This document shows, piece after piece, positions 43,736-52,802 of a DNA stretch of 64,000 bases. The notes under the pieces were generated by a model that did not search any database, was not told the DNA's origin, and saw only the letters and a list, made by a program, of their open reading frames with translations. The first letter of the stretch is position 1, and the number at the start of each line of letters is the position of its first letter. The position numbers and the translations under genes were made by a program. The stretch lies in assembly GCA_963839645.1 (NCBI GenBank), contig CAWIVZ010000008.1, positions 868,001-932,000 on the forward strand. Direction: 5' to 3'. The stretch comes from PALSA-911 sp963839645. GTDB taxonomy: Bacteria > Pseudomonadota > Alphaproteobacteria > Acetobacterales > Acetobacteraceae.

Positions 43736-44500
43736 CTAACCGGCTCGCACGACGAAGGTCGCCGCGGCGATATCGAAGCTGCCGTCCGGCCCGATGGCGA
43801 AATGCTCCCGCACGATCGCCGGTGCGCCCGCCTGCAAGGACCGGATCACCCTGGCATGGGCATCCGGGGTCCTTGTGCGGGCGGTCCAAACCGGGAAGTC
43901 CATCCGCAGCGTGCGGGGGGTCATGCTCTCGATGGCGAACCCCGCACGCGACAGGGCGGCAACCCATTCGGCGACATTGTAGTTGCGCACATGAGACGCG
44001 TCCCGCAACACCTCGACCGTCTGCATATGGGTGTCCAGGGCCCGGTCGGCGGGCGCGATGGTATCGATGAAGATGGCGCGGCCCGCCGGCTTCAGCACCC
44101 GCCGTGCCTGGCGCAGGCCGGCTTCCATGTCCTGCCAGTGATGCGTGGTGAAACGGCACAGCACGAAGTCGAAGCTGGCGTCCGCAAACGGCAGCGCCTC
44201 GGCTGCGGCTTGCCGGGTGGTGATGTTGGACAGGCCGCGCGCGGCCGCGGTTGCGGCGACGGCGTCCAGCATGCTCGCGGTCACGTCGCAGGCGACAATC
44301 TCGGCAACGTGCGGGGCGGCGCGGTAGCTGACATGGCCGCCGCCGCAGCCGAGGTCGAGCGCGCGGGCCGTCCCGTGGCCGCGCAGTTCGGCCTCGATCT
44401 GGTCGAGATCGCCGCCGGCGCTGTGCACGGCGCTGGTGACGTAGTCCATCGCGCGGACGCCATACTGCTCGGCGGCGAATTGATGTTGCGACTGGCTCAT
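43736..44500 (-). CDS. Class I SAM-dependent methyltransferase (UbiE-like)
   Basis: Small-molecule methyltransferase of 254 residues. ATG 44500 with AGGAG 7 bases upstream is chosen; the long ORF extension is non-homologous. The SAM motif is ALDLGCGGGHVSYRAA (about residue 48), followed by acidic motif II ACDVTASML and ADASFDFVLCRFTTHHWQD. A C-terminal substrate cap holds VWTARTRTPDAHARVI. It is divergent from an XRE regulator with 84 bases between, so the regulator probably controls it. Confidence 0.82.
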   Translation of the reverse strand: MSQSQHQFAAEQYGVRAMDYVTSAVHSAGGDLDQIEAELRGHGTARALDLGCGGGHVSYRAAPHVAEIVACDVTASMLDAVAATAAARGLSNITTRQAAAEALPFADASFDFVLCRFTTHHWQDMEAGLRQARRVLKPAGRAIFIDTIAPADRALDTHMQTVEVLRDASHVRNYNVAEWVAALSRAGFAIESMTPRTLRMDFPVWTARTRTPDAHARVIRSLQAGAPAIVREHFAIGPDGSFDIAAATFVVRAG

Positions 44501-44584
44501 GTGGACGCTCCTGATGAAGGCGCCATCCTGCCGCGTCTTGGGAACCGGTATAAGTTCACAAGATATACGGGTATAAGAGGTGCC

Positions 44585-45413
44585 ATGCTGCTGCCGGAAG
44601 ACCAGCGGCGCCTGTTGGGCGCCTTCATTCGCACCCACCGGGAAGCGCTGACACCCGAGGCCGCCGGCCAGCCAGCGCACGGCCTGGCACGCCGCCGAAC
44701 CCCGGGATTGCGGCGGGAGGAAGTGGCGCAGCTCTGCGGCCTCAGCACGACCTGGTACACCTGGCTCGAACAGGGGCGGGACATCTCGTTATCCGCCGAG
44801 GCCTTGGCGCGGCTGGCGGATGCGCTGCGGCTGACCGTCGGCGGAACGCGCCTATCTGTTCGAACTGACCCGCCGGCGGGACCCGGCGCCACCGGTGGCG
44901 GCGCCGGGGCCCGCCACGGCGCCACCGGAACTGGCGGCGACATTGCAGGTCACGACGGCGCCTGCCTATCTGCTGGACCGGCTTTGGCATGCGCGCGGCT
45001 GGAACGCGGCGGCGGGACAGCTGTTCGCCCCCTGGTTCGACAGCGGCGAGACCTGCCTGCTGCGCTATGTCTTCCTGGATCCGACGGCGCGCGACTTCAT
45101 CTATGACTGGGAGAACCGTGCCCGGCGGCTGCTCGCCGAATTCCGCGCCGACACCGCGCATAACCCCGAAGATCCCGGCATGCAGGATCTGGTGCGCGAT
45201 CTGCTGCGCAACAGCGCCGCCTTCGTCCGTTTCTGGCACAACCACGCCGTTCTGGCGCGAGAGGGGGGTGAGCGCCGGTTCAACCATCCCCAGGACGGCA
45301 CGCTGCGCTACCAGCAGGTGACTTTCATTCCGGCAGCGCATTCGGACCACAAGCTTGTCGTGCTGCTGCCGGAACAGCGCTACGGTGGCGACACGGAAAA
45401 CCAGCAGGCATAG
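44585..45413 (+). CDS. XRE-family regulator with MmyB-like ligand domain, frameshifted
   Basis: DNA-binding regulator. Residues 1-90 carry a helix-turn-helix (RRTPGLRREEVAQLCGLSTTWYTWLEQGRDISLSAEALARLADAL). One extra base near 44840 breaks the frame, after which the protein continues as RAYLFELTRRRDPAPPVA and then the MmyB-like domain (LLDRLWHARGWNAAAGQLFAPWF, FHRFW-type segment FVRFWHNHAVLAREGGERRFNHPQDG). This domain is thought to bind a lipid-like ligand. Corrected length is about 275. It is divergent from the methyltransferase. Confidence 0.78.
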
Positions 45414-45448
45414 AAAATCATGAGCGACAGCGAGGATCGCCAACAACC

Positions 45449-46564
45449 ATGAGCGACAATGACGATCGCCTTCTGGACACCATCGCCGCCTGGTGCCGCC
45501 GCTGCTCGATGCGCTCGAAGCGCTGCGGCATCTGGCCCGCCGCATGGACCCGGCCCAGATCGCCGACCACCTGGCCTCCATGCGGCACGCCGGAGACCCC
45601 GCTGCAGGCCGCCCTGCCGCCGTTCCGCGCGGCCGACTGGCCCGACCACCTGACCGGCTTCCGCGATCACCTGACCGTGTCGGCCGAGGCCGCCCTCCAG
45701 GCCTTCGATGAGCCTGCGCGCCGCCATCCTGGCGCCGGACGGGCTGCGCCAGGCCTACCGCGCCATCCGGTTGCTGCCCCGCGCGCTGGAAGCGCTGTAT
45801 CCCCTCACCCGCTCGCTGCCGGTGATCAGCCGTTTCTTCCTGGAACCCGGCCGGCGTGAGGATACGGCGCTGCTGACCCGCCTGCGCGAGGCCAACCCGC
45901 TCCTGAAAACACCGGCGTCATCCATATCGACAACGACCGGAAGAGCCGCGGCGGCGTTTCCATCTATGTGCCGGAATACTACTGCGGCGAAACGGCCTGG
46001 CCGCTGATCATGGCGCTGCATGGCGGCACCGGCCATGGCAGCGCCTTCCTGTGGAACTGGGTCGCCAGCGCCCGCACCGCCGGCGCGATCGTGCTGGCGC
46101 CCACCGCCATCGGCGACACCTGGTCCCTTATGGGCCCGGACGTGGACAGTGAAAACCTGGCCCGCCTGCTGGAATTCGCTCGGAAAACCTGGAACATCGA
46201 TCCTACCCGGCTGCTGCTGACCGGCATGAGCGACGGCGGCACCTTCGCGCTCCTCAGCGGCATGCAGGAAGACAGTCCGTTCACACACCTCGCGCCGTTC
46301 GCCGCCAGCTTCCATCCGATGCTGGTGGAATTCGCCGAGCCGGCGCGGCTGGCCGGCCTGCCGATTTACCTGACGCATGGTGCGCTGGACTGGATGTTCC
46401 CGGTCCGCATCGGCCGCCTCGCGGCACAGACGCTGGCCCGGGCCGGCGCCAAGGTGACCTATCGCGAAATCGAGGACCTGTCGCACGTCTATCCCGTGGA
46501 CGAGAACCCAAGACTGCTGGACTGGCTGATGGCGCGCGACGCAGAAAATACGGCCGGTGCATGA
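45449..46564 (+). CDS. Alpha/beta-hydrolase esterase, several frameshifts
   Basis: Carboxylesterase-like serine hydrolase. Similarity moves between frames: MSDNDDRLLDTIAAW, then VPPLLDALEALRHLARRMDPAQIADHLASMRHAGD from about 45494, then LQAALPPFRAADWPDHLTGFRDHLTV from about 45590, then LRAAILAPDGLRQAYRAIRLLPRALEALYPL from 45708, then TGVIHIDNDRKSRGGVSIYVPEYYCG and the catalytic core from about 45910. The nucleophile motif is LLLTGMSDGGTFAL, with an oxyanion-type ALHGGTGHGSAF, an acid in THGALDWMFPV and a His in DLSHVYPV. Repaired length is about 371. Two genes overlapping at ATGA 45708 is the alternative. Confidence 0.68.
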
Positions 46565-46849
46565 AGGCCCGGCAGGACGCGGCGCCCGCCAATCGCACGG
46601 CGCGGCGATAAACGGACCTTGATCGCCCTGCCAGGCGCGGAAGCCGCCGAATTGATCTCGATCAGCGATATCGCGTTTCAAAACGATCTGGCTATTTGCC
46701 GTCGAGACAGATTAAGCTGATTGGGCCGCCCGCAACCCGAAATTTTCCTGCATGTCAGGAACACGGGGCAAGGTTCATAACGCGATCGGTTCCCTGACAG
46801 AATAGAGACGGTCCAGCACTATCACTAACAAAAATCGAAGGAGAAAACG

Positions 46850-46993
46850 ATGGGCCTGATCCTCCTTATAGTTATCTTGATCCTTCTGTTCGGAGGCGGA
46901 GGGTTTTATTATGGTCCTCCATATCACTACTACGGCGGTGGCCTGGGTTTGGTGTTGCTGATCGTCCTTTTGGTCCTTCTGCTAAGGCGCTGA
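46850..46993 (+). CDS. Small membrane protein, DUF3309-like
   Basis: A 47-residue protein with GAAGGAG 7 bases upstream of ATG 46850. It has two hydrophobic segments, LILLIVILILLFGGGGF and GLGLVLLIVLLVLLL, joined by a Tyr/Gly-rich turn (YYGPPYHYYGGG), ending RR. The pattern matches DUF3309, a family of tiny membrane proteins often induced by stress. It stands alone between the esterase and a lipoprotein. The 285 bases before it (46565-46849) hold no gene that I can support. Confidence 0.7.
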   Translation: MGLILLIVILILLFGGGGFYYGPPYHYYGGGLGLVLLIVLLVLLLRR

Positions 46994-47057
46994 TCGCACG
47001 CAAATTTCCCGGTGCCGATCGGGGGCTGGCTGAAGGGCCGAGATCGGCTGGATTGGG

Positions 47058-47363
47058 CTACCGTGGCGTGTTGACCACCTCCACGCGGCCGTCGGAATGC
47101 GTCACCGTCGTCGTGCCGTTGCCGTTCGGCACCGCGGTGGCGATCCCGCCGCCCGGCACGATCAGGGTCTGCGACCGCCCGCCGCCGCCGGTGCTGGTGG
47201 CCGGGCCGCCCTGCAGCGGGAAGGTCTGCGCGCCGGAGGGTGGCGGCAGGCCCGTCGGCGGTCCCACCCTGCCTGTCGGATTGGTGGATTGCGCCAGGAC
47301 CCCGCCGCCCGGGCCGCAACCGGCCAGGCACCCCAGCATTACCAGCAAAATCAATCGGATCAT
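47058..47363 (-). CDS. Small glycine/proline-rich lipoprotein
   Basis: Predicted outer- or inner-membrane lipoprotein, 101 residues, with the signal MIRLILLVMLGCLAGCG and lipobox LAGC (Cys16). The mature part is low-complexity (GPPTGLPPPSG, TSTGGGG) with VPGGGIATAVPNGNGTTTVTHSDGRVEVV near the C-terminus. Function unknown. ATG 47363 is chosen because it starts the signal sequence. Confidence 0.65.
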   Translation of the reverse strand: MIRLILLVMLGCLAGCGPGGGVLAQSTNPTGRVGPPTGLPPPSGAQTFPLQGGPATSTGGGGRSQTLIVPGGGIATAVPNGNGTTTVTHSDGRVEVVNTPR

Positions 47364-47427
47364 CTCAGCTGCCCTTCTGGCCCGAACGCCGCCCAACAGA
47401 TGGGCACGGCGCCGGGTGAAAACGAAC

Positions 47428-48364
47428 CTAAATCGATTGGGGCAGCGTTATCCGGTAGAACCGCAGCGCATTGCCGGCAAAGATCCGGACCCGGTCCTCC
47501 GCCCGCAGGCCCGACAGCGCGTGCTTGTACCTGGGAACACAGGTAGTCCCAGCTGCCCTTCAGCCCGTCCACCGGATAATTGGAGGCGAACATGCAGCGA
47601 TCCACCCCGAATATTTCCACCATGAACAGGATCAGCGCCTTGTTCGCCGCCAGCGTCCAGGGCTGGCCGGCCACGCACAGCCCGGACAGCTTCACATGCA
47701 CGTTCGGGCACGCCGCGATCGCCAGCATCCCACGCCGCCAGCCGGCCAGCGACTCGGCATCGCGGTCCCAGGGATAGCCGGAATGGTTCAGCACGATCGC
47801 CAGGTCCGGCAACTCGCGGCACACCTCGGCGGCTTCCTCCAGATGGTACCAGGGCACCCGCAGGTCCCAGGACAGATTGTATTTTTGCAGCAACCTCAAA
47901 CCCTTGCGCCAGATCGGGTCCTGCAGGGAGCGTGGCTGGCCCCGGACGGAATCGCGCTCGCGCGCCGTGGCGCCGATGATCGGCTTGGTGCGGATGCCGC
48001 GCATCAACGGGCAGGCGGCCTGCTTCGCCAGGATCTCCTCGGCGTTCGGCGTATCCACCCAGGCATGCCCCACCAGCACGTTCGGCATACCGTGCGCGGC
48101 GTTCTGCCCAACCAGCCAGGCGGTCTCCTCCACCTGCTGGGCGCGGTTGCATTCCGCCTCCACGTGCACGGTGGCGATCACATTGTGCAGAGCCGTGTCG
48201 CGCCGGTATTCCGGCGGCAGGTATGTCCTGCAAAATGCGGAATAGTCTCCAAGCCAGTTATGTTCCGGATGCTTCAGCCAGTGATAGTCGATCGGCCCGT
48301 CGAGATCCCACAGATGATGATGCGCATCCACGATCGGCAGATCGTCATAGAACCCGTCCTGCAT
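47428..48364 (-). CDS. Amidohydrolase-2 family metal-dependent hydrolase, frameshifted
   Basis: TIM-barrel hydrolase of the amidohydrolase_2 type (related to lactonases and dicarboxylate decarboxylases). The start MQDGFYDDLPIVDAHHHLWDLDG carries the metal-binding HHH segment, and ATVHVEAECNRAQQVEE and MFASNYPVDGLKGSW (the late Asp region) follow. One extra base near 47531 breaks the frame in DYLCSQ; the continuation KHALSGLRAEDRVRIFAGNALRFYRI ends at TAG 47428. Corrected length is about 311. AGGGGG lies 8 bases before the start. It is divergent from the atp operon. Substrate unknown. Confidence 0.8.
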
Positions 48365-48489
48365 CCGCCGTTCCCCCTGCTATTCTAAACGTTGGAAAAA
48401 CAGACCATCCAATGGAAGGCGCGACAAGACCCGGCCGCCGATCGAAAAAATACGCTGGAAACAGCCTTGAAATTGCGTTCCCGGTATCC

Positions 48490-48518
48490 TTGACACTGTC
48501 ATGCCCCCCCTGTAGCAA
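48490..48518 (+). promoter_or_regulatory. Sigma-70-type promoter of the atp operon
   Basis: TTGACA (48490-48495) and TAGCAA (48513-48518) are separated by 17 bases. This is a consensus -35 with a weak -10, giving a start near 48525 and about 33 bases of leader. The leader ends in a GCGGG-GAAA-CCCGC hairpin just before AGGAT and ATG 48558. Confidence 0.5.
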
Positions 48519-48557
48519 GCCCACGCTTTCAGGCGGGGAAACCCGCTAGGATAGAAC

Positions 48558-48878
48558 ATGAGTGAACAGCAAGGCGGTGGCGGCCCTTCCCCGGAGGAGA
48601 CTTCCTTCGAGGCAAGATTGGCCTCCGCCCGTATCAGGCGGGGTCTCGACACCCCCGAGCCAGGACCGGAGGGGCAGAAACCCTTCTCACCCTGGGGGAT
48701 CGGCCTGAGGGTTGGAACGGAGCTGGTCTCCGCCCTGATGGTGGCTCTTGCCATCGGCTGGGCGTTGGACCGCTGGCTCGGAACCAAGCCGATCCTGTTG
48801 GCGGTGTTCGTCCTGATCGGGGGCGCGGCGGGAGTGCTGAATGTCTGGCGTCTGTTCAAACAGACGCCGACGCGTTAG
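48558..48878 (+). CDS. atpI: ATP synthase-associated protein AtpI
   Basis: Small membrane protein, 106 residues, which assists F0 ring assembly. Two TM helices (GTELVSALMVALAIGWALDRWL and ILLAVFVLIGGAAGVLNVWRLF) follow a charged N-terminus. It opens the F0 operon atpI-atpB-atpE-b'-b, as is standard in alphaproteobacteria. The F1 genes are not in this window. Confidence 0.88.
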   Translation: MSEQQGGGGPSPEETSFEARLASARIRRGLDTPEPGPEGQKPFSPWGIGLRVGTELVSALMVALAIGWALDRWLGTKPILLAVFVLIGGAAGVLNVWRLFKQTPTR

Positions 48879-48948
48879 AGCCCTTCGCAAGACAGTTTGA
48901 TGAAGGCACGCCGGACCTGGCGATGCTGATGGGATAAGGACCGGGAAC

Positions 48949-49713
48949 TTGGCGGCCGAACATACAATCGACGCGCTTGGCCAGTTTAAGCTCACACCCG
49001 CCCTGGGCGCGGTTGGAGCATCGGTCAATTTCACCCAGTCCAACCTGATGATGCTGATCGCCAGCGGGCTGACGCTGGCCCTGCTTTATTTCGGCGCCCG
49101 CCCCCGCGCCATCGTGCCGGGCCGCCTGCAGGCCGCCGCCGAAATGGCGTATAATTTCATCCACGATATGTGCATCTCCCAGATCGGCGAGGAGGGGAAG
49201 CGCTTCTTTCCGTTCGTCTTCACGCTGTTCTTCTTCGTGCTGATGGGCAACCTGCTCGGACTGCTGCCGTATTCCTTCACCTATACCAGCCATATCGCCG
49301 TCACCGCCGCACTGGCGCTCATGGTGATCGTGCTGGTGACACTGGTGGCCGTGTTCACCCACGGCACCACGTTCTTCACCACCTACTTCTTCCCGCCGGG
49401 CGCGCCAAAATTGCTGGCGCCGATCATCATCCCGGTCGAGATCATCTCCTACCTCTCCCGCCCGGTCAGCCTGTCCATCCGTTTGTTCGCCAACATGGTG
49501 GCCGGGCACGTGATGTTCGAGGTGTTCGCCAGCTTCACGGTGATGCTGGCCGGCTCCGCGGCGCTCGGCCATCTCGGCACCGTGATCGCCATCGGGCCGA
49601 TCGCGCTGAATGTCGTCCTGGTCGGCTTTGAATTGCTGGTCGCCTGCCTCCAGGCCTACGTGTTCGCCATCCTGACCTGCATCTACCTGCACGACGCCGT
49701 GCATCTGCACTAG
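48949..49713 (+). CDS. atpB: ATP synthase F0 subunit a
   Basis: Proton-channel subunit, 254 residues, five or six TM helices. The key arginine is in ISYLSRPVSLSIRLFANMVAGHVMFEVF, which also carries the conserved Asn. The start is TTG (first residues LAAEHTIDALGQFKL, with GGGA upstream); no ATG suits the N-terminus. It lies 70 bases after atpI. Confidence 0.94.
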   Translation: MAAEHTIDALGQFKLTPALGAVGASVNFTQSNLMMLIASGLTLALLYFGARPRAIVPGRLQAAAEMAYNFIHDMCISQIGEEGKRFFPFVFTLFFFVLMGNLLGLLPYSFTYTSHIAVTAALALMVIVLVTLVAVFTHGTTFFTTYFFPPGAPKLLAPIIIPVEIISYLSRPVSLSIRLFANMVAGHVMFEVFASFTVMLAGSAALGHLGTVIAIGPIALNVVLVGFELLVACLQAYVFAILTCIYLHDAVHLH

Positions 49714-49772
49714 GTCGTCCAGTCCACCCCACCCGCCACCCCTCCTACCATCCATACTGAAGGAAGACTCTC

Positions 49773-50012
49773 ATGGAAGCTGCTGCCGCCAACATCATTG
49801 CGTTCAAGGCTCTCGGAGCCGGTATTGCCGTTATCGCCCTCGCCGGCGTCGGCATCGGCATCGGGAACATCTTCTCCTCGCTGGTGACCGCGGTTGCCCG
49901 CAACCCGTCCGCCCGCGACCAGGTCTTCGGCCTCGGCATTCTGGGCTTCGCGCTGACGGAAGCGGTGGCGCTGTTCGCTCTGCTGATCGCCTTCCTTATC
50001 CTCTTCACCTGA
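49773..50012 (+). CDS. atpE: ATP synthase F0 subunit c
   Basis: Proteolipid ring subunit, 79 residues, two TM helices joined by the polar loop ARNPSARDQVF. The proton-binding carboxylate is the Glu in LGFALTEAVALFALLIAFLILF. The first helix has the Gly-rich GAGIAVIALAGVGIGIGNIF typical of c rings. GAAGGAAG lies upstream of ATG. Confidence 0.96.
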   Translation: MEAAAANIIAFKALGAGIAVIALAGVGIGIGNIFSSLVTAVARNPSARDQVFGLGILGFALTEAVALFALLIAFLILFT

Positions 50013-50085
50013 TACAGATCGTCTGGTAGGGGCCCTGGACGCCATCTGGCGTCCAGTTCTTTCCAATAGAGGAACGGGCGCGCTT

Positions 50086-50670
50086 ATGCGCCCGGACATG
50101 ACCGTGATCCGTTTAGCCGCCGCTGCCCTGCTGTTTCTGCCGACCGCCGCCTTTGCCGCGGAAGGCATGCCGCAGCTCGATTTCGCCAACAAGCTCACCA
50201 CGGCTCAGGTGGTTTGGGGCGCGATCATCTTCGTCGTGCTCTACCTGCTGCTTTCGCGCTGGGCGCTGCCCCAGGTGGGTGCCGTGCTGGCGACGCGCGA
50301 AGCCGCCATCAGCGCCGATCTCGACACCGCCCGCGCCGCCAAGGCGAAAGCGGATGCGGCGATCACGGAACTGACGGCAGCCACCCAGCGTGCCCGCGCC
50401 GAGGCACAGGCAGCGATCGCCTCCGCCGTCGACCAGGCCAAACAGGCCGCCGCGGCCCAGTCCGCCGCATCCAGCGCCAAGCTGGAAGCGCAGATCAGCG
50501 CCGCCGAGCAAAGCATCGGCGCCGCCCGCGCCGCCGCCATGGGCGCGCTGCGTGAGGTCGCCACCGATACCGCCAACACCGTCATCAACCGCCTGACCGG
50601 GATTGCCCCGGACAGCGCCCGGGTGAACAACGCCGTTGGAAACCTTCTGGCCGCCCGCGGCCAAGCTTAA
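50086..50670 (+). CDS. ATP synthase F0 subunit b'
   Basis: Peripheral-stalk subunit of 194 residues, with a hydrophobic N-terminal signal-like segment (LAAAALLFLPTAAFAA), a TM helix (TAQVVWGAIIFVVLYLLLSRWALP) and a long coiled coil rich in Ala/Lys/Glu. It pairs with subunit b downstream, as in the b/b' heterodimer of photosynthetic and other alphaproteobacteria. ATG 50098 is an alternative start. Confidence 0.9.
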   Translation: MRPDMTVIRLAAAALLFLPTAAFAAEGMPQLDFANKLTTAQVVWGAIIFVVLYLLLSRWALPQVGAVLATREAAISADLDTARAAKAKADAAITELTAATQRARAEAQAAIASAVDQAKQAAAAQSAASSAKLEAQISAAEQSIGAARAAAMGALREVATDTANTVINRLTGIAPDSARVNNAVGNLLAARGQA

Positions 50671-50718
50671 CCCATCTGGCCGCTCGCGGCCGGGCTTAAC
50701 CAGGAACAGGCCGCCGCC

Positions 50719-51231
50719 ATGCACGAAGAGAGCCTTTTTGAGGATCCGCGGACCTGGGTCGCGATCGCCTTCGTCATCTTCTTCGTGCTGTTCGGCCGCA
50801 AGCTCTGGGCCGCGCTGACCAAGATGCTGGACGCCCGCGCCACCGCCGTTCGCGCCGAGCTCGACGAGGCGTCCCGCCTGCGCCGCGAGGCCGAGGCGAT
50901 GCTGAAGGACGCCGAGGCCCGCCGCGCCAGCGCCCTGAAGGATGCCCAGGCGCTGATCGAGGGCGCCCGCCAGGAAGCCACGCGTGTCGCCGCCGCCGCC
51001 GCCCAGGAAGCGGAACAAGCCGCCGCAAGACGCGAGAAGATGGCGATGGACCGCATCGCCGCCGCCGAGAAGGCCGCTGTGGACGGCGTCCGGTTCCTCG
51101 CCGCCGAGATCGCGACCGAGGCCGCCCGCCAGGTGATCTCCGAGGGCCTGTCGGCCGATACCGGCGCGGCGCTGGTGGACCAGGCGATCGCCCACCTGCC
51201 GAGCGCGCTGGCCTCCCGCCGCGCCGCCTGA
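50719..51231 (+). CDS. atpF: ATP synthase F0 subunit b
   Basis: Second peripheral-stalk subunit, 170 residues: an N-terminal TM helix (WVAIAFVIFFVLFGRKLWAAL) with a coiled coil from about residue 30 to 150 (ASRLRREAEAMLKDAEARR). It ends the F0 operon. The order a-c-b'-b is standard. Confidence 0.93.
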   Translation: MHEESLFEDPRTWVAIAFVIFFVLFGRKLWAALTKMLDARATAVRAELDEASRLRREAEAMLKDAEARRASALKDAQALIEGARQEATRVAAAAAQEAEQAAARREKMAMDRIAAAEKAAVDGVRFLAAEIATEAARQVISEGLSADTGAALVDQAIAHLPSALASRRAA

Positions 51232-51280
51232 CGCGCCTGACCGACCGCGCCCAACACAGAGCCGGTTCCGCGCCCCGGCC

Positions 51281-52006
51281 ATGACGGCGAGACCGAATTT
51301 CCCGGCAATCGCCCTGCTGGCCGCCTCATTTCTCCCCCTGTTCAGTCTCCCCGCGCCGGCCGCCCAGACGACGGCCGGAGCGGTCAGGCCCGCCTCCGCG
51401 GCCGCCGATCTGGTCGAACAGGCACGGCTGACGCTGGAAGATCTGCGCAAGGACCGCGAGTTCGGCAGTTCGCGCGACCTGATCCGCCACGCCAAGGCTG
51501 TGCTGATCATCCCCACCCTGATCAAGGGCGGCTTCCTGCTCGGCGGTGAAGGTGGCAGCGGCGTGCTGCTGGCGCGCAACGGGGCCGGATGGAGCTACCC
51601 GGCCTTCTATCATATGGCGTCCGCTTCCATCGGCCTGCAGATCGGCGTGGAGGTTTCCGAGGTCGTGCTGTTCATTATGAACGACGAGGCCCTGGACGCC
51701 CTGATGTCCGACGGGCTCAAACTCGGCGCGCAGGCCGGCGTCGCCGTCGCTACCCTGGGCACCCTGGCGGAAGCCGCCATCACCACCGCCGGCGGCACCG
51801 ATATCGTCGCCTGGTCCTCCTCCACCGGAGCCTATGCCGGGCTGGCACTCAACGGCTCGCTGATCCGCCCGCGCGACAGCTACAACGCCGGATACTACGC
51901 GCAGCTTCCCGCCGGCCGGATCACGCCGGCCGCGATCCTGCGCGACGGGACAGCGGCAAACCCGGACGCGGACAAGCTGCGCCAGACCCTAGACTCGCTG
52001 CGCTGA
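51281..52006 (+). CDS. SYLF-domain (Ysc84-like) lipid-binding protein
   Basis: Exported protein, 241 residues, with a signal peptide at about residues 1-28 (LLAASFLPLFSLPAPAAQ). The SYLF/Ysc84 domain covers residues 45-230: SRDLIRHAKAVLIIPTLIKGGFLLGGEGGSGVLLAR, the lipid-binding YPAFYHMASASIGLQIGVEVSEVVLFIM, and AWSSSTGAYAGLALNGSLIRPR. Eukaryotic SYLF domains bind phosphoinositides; bacterial roles are unclear. It follows atpF by 49 bases on the same strand but is probably independent. Confidence 0.87.
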   Translation: MTARPNFPAIALLAASFLPLFSLPAPAAQTTAGAVRPASAAADLVEQARLTLEDLRKDREFGSSRDLIRHAKAVLIIPTLIKGGFLLGGEGGSGVLLARNGAGWSYPAFYHMASASIGLQIGVEVSEVVLFIMNDEALDALMSDGLKLGAQAGVAVATLGTLAEAAITTAGGTDIVAWSSSTGAYAGLALNGSLIRPRDSYNAGYYAQLPAGRITPAAILRDGTAANPDADKLRQTLDSLR

Positions 52007-52027
52007 CCCGGCGAAGCACGGCGCCGA

Positions 52028-52612
52028 TCAGGCGAAGTATTGCGGTGCCTCTCGCCGGTCGGTCAGCGTGTAGTCGCGGACGATCCGCACATCCCGCCGC
52101 CGCTCTCCGCCAACCCCGGCCCAGCCGCTGCACGCCGCCGGGTCCTGCCAATGCAGCAGCACCAGCCGGCTGCCCGGCACGGTGATGCCCTCGAAGACCT
52201 CCTGTCCCAGTAGTCCCGGCACCGGTGGAACCGCATCACGATCCGGCGCATCGATCACGCTGACGGCGCGCGCCGCGCCGGTTTCGGTCTCATCCAGCCG
52301 GCTCTGCACGGCCCCGGCGCCCTCGCCGGCGAACACCTCGCCGACCCGCAGATGGTAGTCGGCGAATACCTCCGCGCGGCCCCTGCCCTGCACCAGATGA
52401 TGTCCGGCATGGGTGCGCCAGCGGACCAGCGCCTTCTCGTCGCGCCAGAACGACACCGACACCATCCAATCGGGCCGGCCGAGGCTGCGAAAGCGGCGAT
52501 TTTCGATGAAGCCGTCGATCCCCTCCACCTCTGGGCGCAACAGGGCGGCGAGCGCCAGATAGGCGTCATATTGTCCCGCCCTCGGCTTCACCTCGAAGAT
52601 CACCGCGAACAT
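52028..52612 (-). CDS. ABM-domain (antibiotic biosynthesis monooxygenase-like) protein
   Basis: Ferredoxin-like alpha+beta-fold protein of 194 residues. Residues 1-95 are an ABM domain (MFAVIFEVKPRAGQYDAYLALAALLRPEVEGIDGFIENRRFRSL, then MVSVSFWRDEKALVRWRTHAGH). The second half (about 115-190) looks like a diverged copy (FEGITVPGSRLVLLHWQDPAACSGW). Members act as monooxygenases or heme-binding proteins; no specific substrate can be given. It is convergent with the SYLF gene. Confidence 0.78.
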   Translation of the reverse strand: MFAVIFEVKPRAGQYDAYLALAALLRPEVEGIDGFIENRRFRSLGRPDWMVSVSFWRDEKALVRWRTHAGHHLVQGRGRAEVFADYHLRVGEVFAGEGAGAVQSRLDETETGAARAVSVIDAPDRDAVPPVPGLLGQEVFEGITVPGSRLVLLHWQDPAACSGWAGVGGERRRDVRIVRDYTLTDRREAPQYFA

Positions 52613-52802
52613 GTCGTCTCCCCGAACATCTCGGCATGGCTGCTGCGCGGAAATTTCCGAGCCGCTGGCTGAAAGCCACGCTAGTCTATGTGCATGATAC
52701 TTTGGACGAAGAAAACGCGAATTACCTCCCCGGCCGCCTGATCAGGCAGCCGGTCCGAGTGCTGTTCGCGCCGTTTTCTTCCCCGTCCAAGGTGTTTCCC
52801 CC

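Noticed and set aside
45708..46564. Programmed ribosomal frameshifting in the esterase
   Set aside because: Several shifts in one gene without slippery heptamers and many shifts in unrelated genes point to sequence errors or decay.
46755..46800. EcfG-type general-stress promoter before the DUF3309-like gene
   Set aside because: A GGAAC is present near 46760 but no CGTT-like -10 lies at 16-17 bases; spacing does not fit.
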